Shown here: one piece after another, positions 52,102-61,600 of the stretch
Layout: the number at the start of each line of letters is the position of its first letter
Position numbering within the stretch: the stretch's first letter is position 1
NCBI RefSeq assembly: GCF_016894445.1
Contig: NZ_CP056775.1
Span: forward strand, 3,970,001 to 4,034,000
Reading direction: 5' to 3'
Length of the DNA: 64,000 nucleotides
Source: Dyadobacter sandarakinus
Lineage (GTDB): Bacteria > Bacteroidota > Bacteroidia > Cytophagales > Spirosomataceae
Made by a program: the position numbers and the translations under genes
The notes under the pieces: model-generated
Database searches by the model: none
Told to the model about the DNA's origin: nothing
The model's input: only the letters and a program-made list of their open reading frames with translations

Positions 52102-52195
52102 AGAAAAGGAAATGTGAGTTTTTGAAAATTTGAATGGGGCAAGTTAGGTAAAAATCAGGCACACAGGATTTCTGCCAAATCCTTTCTTTTTTATC

Positions 52196-52297
52196 ATTAT
52201 TTTGCTTTAAAAATAGAAGAACACAAAAATAGTGGTCAAAATAAAGTCAGTTCTGATCAAAACTTATGCAATTTTTAGCACTATTTTACTTTAAAAT
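52196..52297. promoter_or_regulatory. AT-rich control region between divergent GH125 and oxidoreductase genes
   Basis: Two direct repeats, 52196-52213 and 52280-52297, agree at 15 of 18 positions (core TATTTT-CTTTAAAA). A separate inverted pair AAAATAGTG (52226-52234)/CACTATTTT (52279-52287) overlaps the second copy. The region lies midway between the two divergent starts. A regulator binding site is inferred; no exact TAnnTTTG element was seen. Confidence 0.4.
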
Positions 52298-52371
52298 TGT
52301 ATTGCTGATTTCATGCCTGTACCAGCACCAAAGTAACAGACCTCTTATTACCGAATTTTAAATAAACCTTT

Positions 52372-53496
52372 ATGTCCCAAAAAATTAATGTTGCGATCGT
52401 CGGACTTGGCTTCGGAGCCGAGTTTATCCCCATTTACCAGCAACATCCCAATGCCAATATGTACGCCATATGCCAGCGTACCGAATCAAAATTGAATGAA
52501 GTTGGTGACCAGTATGGCATCAAAGTACGTTACAGCAACTACGACGACCTGCTGGCCGATCCCAATGTGGATGCCGTGCACATCAACTCCCCTATCCCCA
52601 ACCATGCCGAGCAAACGTTGAAAGCATTGCGGGCGGGCAAGCACGTGGCCTGTACCGTACCCATGGCAACGAGCGTGGAAGATTGCATGGAGATCGTGAA
52701 GGCGACCAAGGAAACCGGCAAAAAATACATGATGATGGAAACCGTGGTATATGCCCGCGAGTTTCTTTTTGTGAAAGAATTATACGAAAAAGGAGAGCTC
52801 GGCAAGGTTCAGTTCCTGAAAGCCAGCCATCAACAGGACATGGAAGGCTGGCCTGACTATTGGCCTGGACTGCCCCCGATGCATTACGCTACGCACTGTG
52901 TGGGCCCGGTAGCCGGTTTGCTCAAACTAGAAGCAGAGTATGTATCGTGCTTCGGCTCGGGTACTATTTCCGAAGACCTGGCCAAGATCCACAATTCACC
53001 CTTTGCAGTAGAGTCTGCACATATTAAGTTTAAGGACAGCGATTTGTCAGCCTATGTGTACCGCTCCTTATTTGATGTGGCGCGCCAGTACCGCGAAAGC
53101 TTTGAGGTGTACGGGAGCAAGAAATCCTTTGAATGGCCTCTTATTGAAGGCGAAGATCCGGTGATCCACACCGCTAAAAAGCCTGAGCACGAGATCCCTG
53201 AAAAGGTGACGACGCCGGATTATGCACATTACCTTCCCGAGGAAATCCGTCACTTTACAGGACACGGCGTGTACAACCTGGACGACAATGCGCATTTATC
53301 GTTTGTACAGGGCGGCGGCCACGGCGGCTCGCACCCGCATCTGGCCCACGAGTTTATCAGCGCCCTGATCGAAAACCGCGATCCGTTCCCGAATGCATGG
53401 CAGTCGGCTAACTGGACCAGCGTAGGGATTCTTGCGCACGAGTCGGCTTTGCAGGGCGGTGCATTGATACAGCTCCCGGATTTTAAGAGCGTGTAG
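52372..53496 (+). CDS. Cytosolic Gfo/Idh/MocA-family oxidoreductase lacking the EKP motif
   Basis: 374 residues without a signal peptide. The Rossmann motif is VAIVGLGFGAEF and the following segments match the family (DAVHINSPIPNHAEQTLKAL, LRAGKHV). At the place of the usual EKP (catalytic Lys), this protein has CTVPMATS, so the normal catalytic lysine is missing. The C-terminal domain keeps MHYATHCVGPVAGLL and a Gly/His-rich loop VQGGGHGGSHPHLAHEF, which may bind metal or substrate. It is divergent from the GH125 gene and may handle a mannose-derived sugar. Either a different residue performs catalysis or the reaction is not a standard dehydrogenation. Confidence 0.9.
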   Translation: MSQKINVAIVGLGFGAEFIPIYQQHPNANMYAICQRTESKLNEVGDQYGIKVRYSNYDDLLADPNVDAVHINSPIPNHAEQTLKALRAGKHVACTVPMATSVEDCMEIVKATKETGKKYMMMETVVYAREFLFVKELYEKGELGKVQFLKASHQQDMEGWPDYWPGLPPMHYATHCVGPVAGLLKLEAEYVSCFGSGTISEDLAKIHNSPFAVESAHIKFKDSDLSAYVYRSLFDVARQYRESFEVYGSKKSFEWPLIEGEDPVIHTAKKPEHEIPEKVTTPDYAHYLPEEIRHFTGHGVYNLDDNAHLSFVQGGGHGGSHPHLAHEFISALIENRDPFPNAWQSANWTSVGILAHESALQGGALIQLPDFKSV

Positions 53497-53503
53497 TGAT
53501 AAT

Positions 53504-53749
53504 AAAGGTGCAGCGCACCGCAAGAGTTGTAGTAGCAGTAGCATGCGAAAGTTCATATTCAAAAGGTGCAGCGCACCGCCCGAGTTGTAGCAAAAGGAGT
53601 GATTTTGTTATTTAAAGGTGCGTAGCACCGTAAGATTGACCAGCTCAGAAATGCGAGTTTATAATCATATTCTTGCGGTGCTACGCACTTGCTTTGTTGA
53701 TATAATGTGCTTTTAGTGCTACAACTCTTTTGGTGTTCTGCACCTGTTT
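53504..53749. repeat. REP cluster next to a RAYT gene
   Basis: Five related short palindromic units. Forward copies at 53504-53532, 53562-53590 (both AAAGGTGCAGCGCACCGC plus GAGTTGTAG) and 53614-53634 (AAAGGTGCGTAGCACCG); inverted copies at 53672-53690 and 53719-53749. Each has a small GGTGC...GCACC hairpin and most carry the GAGTTGTAG tail. They fill the 302-nt gap before the transposase gene, the classical arrangement of REP elements and their RAYT. No gene is seen in the gap. Confidence 0.85.
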
Positions 53750-53798
53750 AGTTAAGGAAGCTATTGCGACCATACTATAATATTTAAACACACTAAAA

Positions 53799-54260
53799 AT
53801 GGCAAATACCTATACACAGCTATACGTGCATCTTGTATTTTCCGTCAAAGGCCGAGAAAGCCTGATTCGCAAAAATTGGAAAAAACGTTTGTACGAATAC
53901 ATTGGCGGAATTATTAATCACAAAAAGTCGAAGCCTCTGGCGATTAATGGTATGGCGGACCATATTCATATTTTTATCGGATATAACCCATCAACCTCTT
54001 TGCCTGACTTTGTTGAGGAAATCAAGACTTCTTCAAACAGGTTTATCAAAGAAAACTTTGGCCTGTCCACATTTGCCTGGCAAAAAGGCTACGGTGCTTT
54101 TTCTTACAGCCGTTCGCAAATTGATGCCGTAATCAAATACATTGACCGACAAGAAGAACACCATTGCACCAAAACATTCAAGGAAGAATATATAAAAATG
54201 CTGAGCGACTTTCAGGTAGATTTCAAGCCGGCATTTTTATTTGATTTCGTTGAGCAGTAG
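53799..54260 (+). CDS. REP-associated tyrosine transposase (IS200/IS605 TnpA-like)
   Basis: 153-residue Y1 HUH transposase of the IS200/RAYT group. The HUH pair is in DHIHIFIGYN (His55, His57), and the likely catalytic tyrosine is Tyr114 in VIKYIDRQEEHH. Other family features are YVHLVFSVKGRE at the N terminus and WQKGYGAFSYSRSQID. The gene is intact. There is no accessory TnpB, and the flanking DNA contains REP palindromes rather than IS200-type ends, so it is probably a domesticated RAYT that processes these REPs. It lies between a Gfo/Idh gene and a dehydrogenase gene without disrupting either. Confidence 0.93.
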   Translation: MANTYTQLYVHLVFSVKGRESLIRKNWKKRLYEYIGGIINHKKSKPLAINGMADHIHIFIGYNPSTSLPDFVEEIKTSSNRFIKENFGLSTFAWQKGYGAFSYSRSQIDAVIKYIDRQEEHHCTKTFKEEYIKMLSDFQVDFKPAFLFDFVEQ

Positions 54261-54295
54261 TTACTCAGACCTTATATTTTAATACCAAACACCAA

Positions 54296-57200
54296 ATGAA
54301 AACCAAAATCCTATCCTTTTTCCTTGGCCTTGTAATTCTGGGATGTGCTTCACAGCCTTCTTCCCGGAATGCAGCGGTGAAGAGCTCCTCGGCCAAGAGC
54401 GAGGCCGGTAAGGCGCGCCGCCTTGAAATCCTCTTTCTGGGTGACAACGGGCACCACAAGCCTGCCGAGCGTGTTCCGCAGATCATGGCCGCATTGGGTC
54501 CCAAAGGTTTTAATTTTACCTATACGGACAACCTGAACGACCTGAATGCCGAAACGCTGAACAAGTATGATGCCCTCATGCTTTACGCCAACTGGGACTC
54601 CATCGCACCGCAGCAAGCCAAAGCATTGCTCGACTACGTGGCCAGCGGAAAAGGTTTTATCCCGGTACACTGCGCGTCGTACTGCTTCCGCAACAATCCT
54701 GAGGTGGTGAAGCTAATCGGCGGCCAGTTCTGGCGCCATACTTTTGATAGCATCCAGCCTGTATGGACCAAGCCCGATCATCCTGCCATCGCGGGTGTGA
54801 AGCCGTTCAAAACGGTGGACGAAACTTACCTGCATACCCTATTGCAGCCCGATAACATTGTTCTCACCGAGCGTACCATTCAGCCGGATCAGGAAAAAGA
54901 CAAGCCCGGACAAAAAACCGAGCCTTACACCTGGGTCAGGACGCACGGCAAAGGACGCATTTTCTATACTGCCTACGGGCACGATGAACGTACCTGGTCA
55001 GTGGCCGGATTTCAGGATCTGCTCGAAAAAGGTATTCTCTGGGCAGTCAATGATGATGCACGCAAGTCGCTGGCTGCATTGAACCCTAAACCGTTTGAGT
55101 ACCGTGCAGTCAAGCTGCCCAACTATGAGCAGCGCCCCGGCCCGCAGATGCAGCAGCTGCCGCTTTCGCCCGAAGAATCTGTTAAACATATCCAGATCCC
55201 TGTTGATTTTACGCTGGATGTTTTTGCGCACGAACCCGACGTCATGCACCCGATTGCAATGACATGGGATGAAAAAGGAAGACTTTTCGTGCTGATTACC
55301 AAGGATTATCCCAATGAACGCAAGGATACCGGCGGAAGCGACTACATCCTGATCTGTGAGGACACCAACAATGATGGCAAGGCCGACAAGTTTACCCGCT
55401 TTGCAGACGGATTGAGCATCCCGACCGGGCTTGTATTTGCCAATGGAGGGTTGATCGTTTCGCAGGCGCCGCACATGCTGTTTTTGCAGGATACCAATGG
55501 TGATGACAAAGCCGATGTGAAGAAAATCCTGTTTTCGGGTTTTGGTACCGGAGATACGCATGCAGGTCCTTCCAACCTGCATTATGGTTTTGACAACTGG
55601 GTTTACGGATCCGTGGGATACTCCGGCTTCAAAGGCAAGTTCGGCAATGCAGATTCACTGGATTTTGGTCAGGCATTGTTCCGCTTCAAACCGGATGGTA
55701 CGGATATGGAACTGGTTGCAAAAACTTCCAATAACACCTGGGGACTGGGCTTCAACGAGGCCGGTGACCTTTTTGGATCTACGGCCAACAACTCGCACGG
55801 CTGGTACAGCGCCATTCCGAACCGCTACTTCGGCAAAAGCCGGGTAGACAATGGCAGCCGCAGTACCGATACCCATAAGGACATGCAGCCCATTACTCCG
55901 AAAGTGCGTCAGGTAGACGTTTTTGGCGGATTTACAGCAGCAGCAGGTCATAACTTTTATACCGCACGTGCATTTCCGAAAAATTACTGGAACAAGGTTG
56001 CATTTGTATCCGAGCCTACCGGCCACTTGCTGCACCAGAATATTATGGCCAAAAAGGGCACCGACTATGAAGACGTTCTGGGCTTCAACCTGCTTGCAGG
56101 TGCTGATGAATGGGTATCTCCCGTGTTTGCAGAAGTTGGTCCGGATGGTGCTGTTTGGGTAGCCGACTGGTACAGCTTTATCATCCAGCATAACCCTACA
56201 CCCGTAGGTTCGCAAAATGGTCAGGGTAATGCCTACGAAACCGACCTGCGTGATTTTACACACGGACGTCTGTACCGCATTGGCTGGAAAAATGCACCTA
56301 AGTACACGCCGATCAAGCTCAGCAAGGATCGTCCGGACGAGCTGGTAGCAACTTTGAAAAACAACAACATGCTTTGGCGCCAGCATGCACAGCGGTTGCT
56401 GGTAGAAAGGGGCAATAAGGATGTGGTCGCTAAGCTGGTTGAACTTGTAAAAGATAAATCCATTGACGAGCTGGGACTGAATACGGCTGCAATCCATGCT
56501 CTATGGACCCTCGAAGGCCTGAATGCGATTTCAGATCCGCAGGTACTCAGCGCTGTGACCGATGCTTTGAAACATCCGTCGGGTGAAGTACGCAAAACTG
56601 CCGTAAAGGTACTGCCGCGTACGCCGGCTACTGCTCAGTCGCTGCTGGCAGTGGATGCATTGCACGACAATGAGCCGCTGGTTGTTCTGAACACTTTGCT
56701 GGCTTTTGCTGACATTCCGCTTACTCCGGAAACCGAAAAAGCAGTTCTGTCCTTGATGGATACGTACAAACAGGCCGATGACCGCTGGATGCCCGATGCT
56801 TTCGCAGCGATCCTGAACTCTCATAATGGTGTCTTGCGTGAAAAGTACCTTGCACAACGTGTCAGCAATACCGGCGGAAATGCAGCTGCCGGCAAGCCAC
56901 AGGCTGAGAAGCCGGTAGACCATGCATCCATGCACCACGAACATCAGACTGCAAACCAGGTGACCGTACAGGGATCCGCAGAGCTTGCGATTACGAATAT
57001 CCGCATTGAGCCGGTAACTCCGTATGTACGTGAGTATGCCAGGGTAGTAGTTGAAATTACGAACCAGGGAAGCGTAGCCGTTCCCAAAGAGCTCGTACCT
57101 GTGGTAAACGTAGGTATCAGAAGCCGGTCTTTGAACACCAACTACATCAGCCGCCAATTGTCCAAAGGCATTGCTCCGGGCGAAACCATCATGCTCACCG

Positions 57201-58048
57201 AGGGTAACAACGGTCCGTGGCGGAGCTCTTTCGGATTTACGTCCGATGAAGCAGGCAAGGTGAACATTACCGCCACCATTGACGTGGACAATGTAGTACC
57301 CGAAAAGGATGAGATCAAAAATAATACGTTGAGCAAAACCTTCGAAGTACGCCGCCTGGATCGCCTGTCCGACTTTGCACTGGAAAGATCTGTACGTGGA
57401 TTTACATCATTCGCAACCGGCGATGAGGTAGTTGCATTGGTAAAAACATCGCAGACACTCGACCAGCAGGCACGTAACGCAGTACTCAAAGGCATGCTCG
57501 GTGCCTGGAACCCGAAGAGAAAGGAAACGCTGAAAGAAGCAGACAAGCCTTTGTTTGCATCTCTGAAAACCAGTGTATCCGACGACCTGGGCGACAAGCT
57601 GACCACGTTCCTGGAATCATATGGCATTAAGGAAGACGTTGCAGTAGATCCGAACGTGCAGATCGTGAACATCAAGGCGATTCGTGAAGAAATGAAGTTC
57701 AGCCTGACGGAGTTCAAGGCTGTGGCCGGTAAAACCGTGGAGCTTGTATTTGAAAACCCGGATGCCATGCAGCACAATGTGGTGATCGGAAGGCCCAAAT
57801 CCACGGAGATCATCGGCGCAGCAGCGGATAAGATGATTACTGCCAAGGATGGTGCCGAGAAGAACTACGTTCCCAACATTCCGCAGGTACTCGCCGCAAC
57901 CCCGCTTGTCAATCCCGGACAAACTTTCCGCCTCAAATTCGTGGTGCCGGATCAGGTAGGCGACTACCCGTTTGTGTGCACCTTCCCCGGCCACTGGCGC
58001 CTGATGAAAGGGGTGATGAAAGTGGTGAAGGATAAAGAAGGATTGTAA
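54296..58048 (+). CDS. Multidomain lipoprotein: ThuA, PVC-type dehydrogenase propeller, HEAT, CARDB-like, azurin-like cupredoxin
   Basis: 1250 residues. The lipoprotein signal ends VILGC (Cys17). Domains in order are ThuA-like (about 42-255; LEILFLGDNGHHKP, GKGFIPVHCASYCFRN, GRIFYTAYGHDERTW); a membrane-bound dehydrogenase-type six-bladed propeller (about 300-665; HPIAMTWDEKGRLFVLITKD, GLSIPTGLVFANGG, DTHAGPSNLHYGFDNWVYG, GPDGAVWVADWY); HEAT-like helices (about 670-840); a His-rich linker; a CARDB-like beta domain (about 895-1020); and a C-terminal cupredoxin (about 1115-1245). The last has type 1 copper ligands spaced as in azurin: His in AMQHNVVIG and C-x4-H-x3-M in VCTFPGHWRLM. Related proteins usually end in a cytochrome c (CxxCH), absent here. 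I infer a periplasmic dehydrogenase passing electrons to its own copper domain; the substrate is unknown. Confidence 0.88.
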   Translation: MKTKILSFFLGLVILGCASQPSSRNAAVKSSSAKSEAGKARRLEILFLGDNGHHKPAERVPQIMAALGPKGFNFTYTDNLNDLNAETLNKYDALMLYANWDSIAPQQAKALLDYVASGKGFIPVHCASYCFRNNPEVVKLIGGQFWRHTFDSIQPVWTKPDHPAIAGVKPFKTVDETYLHTLLQPDNIVLTERTIQPDQEKDKPGQKTEPYTWVRTHGKGRIFYTAYGHDERTWSVAGFQDLLEKGILWAVNDDARKSLAALNPKPFEYRAVKLPNYEQRPGPQMQQLPLSPEESVKHIQIPVDFTLDVFAHEPDVMHPIAMTWDEKGRLFVLITKDYPNERKDTGGSDYILICEDTNNDGKADKFTRFADGLSIPTGLVFANGGLIVSQAPHMLFLQDTNGDDKADVKKILFSGFGTGDTHAGPSNLHYGFDNWVYGSVGYSGFKGKFGNADSLDFGQALFRFKPDGTDMELVAKTSNNTWGLGFNEAGDLFGSTANNSHGWYSAIPNRYFGKSRVDNGSRSTDTHKDMQPITPKVRQVDVFGGFTAAAGHNFYTARAFPKNYWNKVAFVSEPTGHLLHQNIMAKKGTDYEDVLGFNLLAGADEWVSPVFAEVGPDGAVWVADWYSFIIQHNPTPVGSQNGQGNAYETDLRDFTHGRLYRIGWKNAPKYTPIKLSKDRPDELVATLKNNNMLWRQHAQRLLVERGNKDVVAKLVELVKDKSIDELGLNTAAIHALWTLEGLNAISDPQVLSAVTDALKHPSGEVRKTAVKVLPRTPATAQSLLAVDALHDNEPLVVLNTLLAFADIPLTPETEKAVLSLMDTYKQADDRWMPDAFAAILNSHNGVLREKYLAQRVSNTGGNAAAGKPQAEKPVDHASMHHEHQTANQVTVQGSAELAITNIRIEPVTPYVREYARVVVEITNQGSVAVPKELVPVVNVGIRSRSLNTNYISRQLSKGIAPGETIMLTEGNNGPWRSSFGFTSDEAGKVNITATIDVDNVVPEKDEIKNNTLSKTFEVRRLDRLSDFALERSVRGFTSFATGDEVVALVKTSQTLDQQARNAVLKGMLGAWNPKRKETLKEADKPLFASLKTSVSDDLGDKLTTFLESYGIKEDVAVDPNVQIVNIKAIREEMKFSLTEFKAVAGKTVELVFENPDAMQHNVVIGRPKSTEIIGAAADKMITAKDGAEKNYVPNIPQVLAATPLVNPGQTFRLKFVVPDQVGDYPFVCTFPGHWRLMKGVMKVVKDKEGL

Positions 58049-58061
58049 TATTTGAAATAGT

Positions 58062-58101
58062 AAAACAAAAAACCTCAGCGATGGCTGAGGTTTTTTGTTT
58101 T
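58062..58101. terminator. Bidirectional terminator after the multidomain dehydrogenase gene
   Basis: The arms 58062-58079 and 58084-58101 are perfectly complementary over 18 bp with a 4-nt loop. The core CCTCAGC/GCTGAGG is bordered by A-run and T-run in either direction. It also lies 29 nt from the stop of the convergent nucleotidyltransferase gene. Confidence 0.85.
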
Positions 58102-58129
58102 ATATCACAATGCCATTTTTCATGATTTC

Positions 58130-58402
58130 TTAAGCTACCAGATTGGAAAGCTGAAAATCGCCAAACGTAAATGGGTGCGGCTCAATGCGTAGATCTATCT
58201 TCCTGCGTAGCTTCATCATGTCGATCTGCGTTTCAATGATATCATTTGAATAGTCCAGCACCATAGCAACATCAATGTCGCTGTCGGCATGAAAGTTACC
58301 TTTTGCAAATGACCCAAAGAGAAATGCTTTGCTCACCGGGTATGACTGGCGCACAAATCTGACATATGTTCTCGCAAGCTCTATTGCTTCTCCTTTATCC
58401 AC
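58130..58402 (-). CDS. MNT-type nucleotidyltransferase domain protein
   Basis: 90-residue minimal nucleotidyltransferase. The signature GSFAKGN...DSDIDVAMV carries the Gly-Ser and the two metal-binding aspartates. The start is GTG 58402, which lies inside the 3' end of the upstream 56-codon gene (22-nt overlap), a coupling common in two-gene modules. MNT proteins are usually paired with a HEPN-domain RNase, but the partner here is much smaller than HEPN (about 130 residues) and does not resemble one. A toxin-antitoxin or AMP/oligoA-transfer role is suggested by the family only. Confidence 0.88.
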   Translation of the reverse strand: MDKGEAIELARTYVRFVRQSYPVSKAFLFGSFAKGNFHADSDIDVAMVLDYSNDIIETQIDMMKLRRKIDLRIEPHPFTFGDFQLSNLVA

Positions 58403-58551
58403 TGATATAATTCCTCCATTACATCGCTGTGAAGAATAGTCCTGTTATTTGCCAAGTCATCTTCCGCGAGGCTCAGCCTTTCATGCATGTTCTCACTGAG
58501 CTGGTAAGGCTTAATGCTTGCTTGCAACTTAGTGTGTCTCTCTTTATCCAT
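58381..58551 (-). CDS. Small partner of the nucleotidyltransferase (56 residues)
   Basis: 56-residue protein from ATG 58551 to the stop at 58381, starting MDKERHTKLQASIKPYQ and ending EELYQWIKEKQ. It is charged and entirely helical in appearance, without membrane segments. Its last 22 nt overlap the GTG start of the nucleotidyltransferase, so the two are very likely translated together. I do not recognise a family; size, charge and gene order are similar to antitoxin-like partners. Both frames are open across the overlap and the start codon is good, which makes it a likely real gene. Confidence 0.65.
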   Translation of the reverse strand: MDKERHTKLQASIKPYQLSENMHERLSLAEDDLANNRTILHSDVMEELYQWIKEKQ

Positions 58552-58649
58552 TATCTTGTTAATAAAAATTTTTCCTGAACAATTTACATTTTAAAACTCA
58601 TATTCCGAATTAACTTGTCGACCTGATCATTCCTGACTATAACCCCATC

Positions 58650-61600
58650 TTGAAAACCACTGAAACCCCGCACTGGAAGATCTTTGCCGATACCGGGGGA
58701 ACATTTACGGATTGTCTGGCAGTATCTCCTAAGGGTACCTTGCAGCGGATAAAAGTGCTCAGCAGCTCCTGCCTGCGTGGTAAAATCACCGGAAAGGCGG
58801 GCCCGTCGCAATTTCATTTTCAGGCTGGCTGGACTTTCCCGGATGAGCTGCTGGCCGGTTTCCGGTTCCGGCTCGTGGGGCAGGATGTGTACAGCACCAT
58901 AAGCAGTACCGACTTCCGGTCACGCATTTTCACGCTTGAAAATGACTTTCCACTTACCAGCGAAGCCGATTTTGAAATCAGTACCGGCGAAGAAGCCCCA
59001 GTGCTTGCAGCACGTTTACTTACCCTTACACCCTTCCCAGACCCTCTCCCGCCCCTCGAAATGCGGCTGGGCACCACGCGTGCGACCAATGCATTGTTGG
59101 AGCGGAAAGGTGCAAAAACATTACTGGTAGTTACCAAAGGTTTCAGGGACCTGCTGTACATCGGAACACAGCAAAGACCTTCGCTTTTTCAGCTTAATAT
59201 TCCCGAACCCAGGCTGCTGCACTCCGGCGTACTTGAAATTGACGAGCGGCTGGATGCCGGAGGAAATGTGATCACAGCATGGGAGAAAACCAGCTTACCT
59301 ATTGATGCTACATACCAGTCGGTAGCCGTGTCGCTGCTGCATGCGCATCGCAACAATGCGCACGAAGTGGCTGTGACAACCCACCTCAAAGCTGCCGGCC
59401 AGCATTATATATCCGCCTCGGCAGCATTGTCCCCGTTTGAACATTACCTCCGCCGCACGCAAACAACGGTCGTGAATGCCTACCTGGAACCTGTACTTGA
59501 TTCGTATTTGCAAAATATCAAAAATGCTTTGCCGGAAGGCAGCCTCAAAGTCATGGCAAGTACGGGCAGCCTGGCAGAAGCAGCTGGATTTCGCGCCAAA
59601 GACAGCCTGCTCAGCGGGCCCGCAGGCGGAATGGTGGCAGCAGCAAATGCAGCAAACCGGCTCGGGTTCCGCAAAGCGATCACCTTTGATATGGGTGGTA
59701 CCAGCACGGACACAGCATTAATAGATGGCCAGCCCGAACTCAAATACATCACCGAGATCGATGGTATCGAATTTCACAATCCAACCATGGCCATTGAAAC
59801 GGTTGCAGCAGGCGGCGGGTCGGTGTGCTGGTTTGATGGTTTTTCATTGCAGGTCGGACCCGAAAGTGCAGGTGCCAGTCCCGGCCCGGCTTGTTACGGT
59901 GCCGGCGGTCCGCTCACCATTACCGACGTAAACCTTCTCCTGGGCAAGCTGGACGCATTCCGGTTTGGGATACCGGTACATCCCGCAGCTGCACAGGATG
60001 CCTTGTCGCAGCTGCTGGACACGGTGGCTGCTCACACCGGCAGGTTACCCACCGAAGCCGAAGCACTTGCCGGGCTGGAACGCATTGCCAATGAAAAGAT
60101 GGCCGATGCCATCCGTAAAATCTCAGTTGAAAAAGGCATTGCACCCCACGAATTTGCCCTCATTACCTTTGGCGGCGCAGGCGGGCTGCACAGCTGTCAG
60201 CTGGCCGAGCTCCTCGGTATAGCAACAGTGATCATCCCATACGATGCAGGTTTGTTCAGTGCAGTAGGTATGGGCGAGGCGGTCGTCAGTTTTATTTTAT
60301 CAAAACAAATACTAAAAAGCTGGAATGAAGCCGGGCACGAAGTTACCCTGCACATGCAAACCCTTATGCAGGATGGTGCTGACCTTCTGAGAGAGCAAGG
60401 TATCAGTGATACTGAGCTTGCTTTTTGCCACGTTTACCTACGCTTTTCAGGACAGGAAAATACCATTGAAGTTCCTTTTGAAAACGATCAGACCCTGAGC
60501 CGCTTCCGTGACCTGTACACCGCACAATTCGGCTACTTTCCGGAAAACCTGATCATTGAGCTGGAAAGTATCAAGGTGAAGATGCAGGCAAAAACCAGTC
60601 AGCAACCTGCATTCACACTCCTGAAAAAAGGTACTCCTGCAACCTGTTTCCGCATGGTAAAGCAGGCTTTTCAACAAAATACAGATCAGAAAACGGGCCT
60701 GTACGACTGGGACGAGCTGCAACCGGGGGCTGAGCTGGAAGGTCCGGCAGTGCTGCTCAACAGTACATCTACCGCTTACATCCCAGCCGGCTGGAAATTG
60801 GTTATCCAGGAAAACCGCGATGCCGTTTTATTCAGGTATACAGACCAGTCAGCACCTGCCGGGGTTTATACCGAAACCGTCGCCCTGCAGCTTTTTACCA
60901 ACCGCTTCAAAGCCATTGCCGAAGAGATGGGCGTACAGCTGCAGAGGACTGCATTTTCAGTCAATGTAAAAGAGCGGCTCGACTTCTCGTGCGCGCTCCT
61001 GGATCCTGATGGTGAGCTGCTCGTCAATGCACAGCACATTCCGGTGCATCTGGGAAGTATGGGAATCTGTGGCCGGCTTGTCCGGGATGCGATCAGCATC
61101 GGGCCCGGCGACGTGGTCATTACCAACCATCCCCGGTATGGCGGCTCCCATTTACCTGATATTACGCTTATTTCGGGTGTTTTCACAAATGATGGACAAT
61201 GTGCAGGCTACCTCATCAACCGTGCCCATCATGCCGAGGTAGGCGGCAGAACGCCCGGCTCCATGCCGCCGGATGCCACCTGCCTGGCCGAAGAAGGCGT
61301 GGTGATCCTGCCGCAGTACCTTGTCCGCTCAGGTGAATTTCAATGGGATACGCTCCGGCAGCTGTTTTTAAATGGCCCCTATCCTACCCGGTCGTTCAAT
61401 GCCAATGAAGCCGATATTGCCGCGGCGCTTTCGGCATTGAGAAAGGGCAGCGAACAGCTGCTGCGGCTCGTTAAAGTGCATGGCCTGGATGAGGTGCGCA
61501 GGTACATGAAGCTGCTGAAAAACAGGACCAGCCAGCAACTGGAACAAGCCCTGCAATCATTTTCCGGGCAGGAGTTTTCGGCTACCGAGATGCTCGACGA

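Noticed and set aside
53504..53749. Possible CRISPR array
   Set aside because: Units are palindromic, unequal in spacing, present in both orientations and next to a RAYT; no cas genes are seen.
58130..58551. Standard MNT-HEPN toxin-antitoxin pair
   Set aside because: The partner has 56 residues and lacks the HEPN RNase motif pattern.
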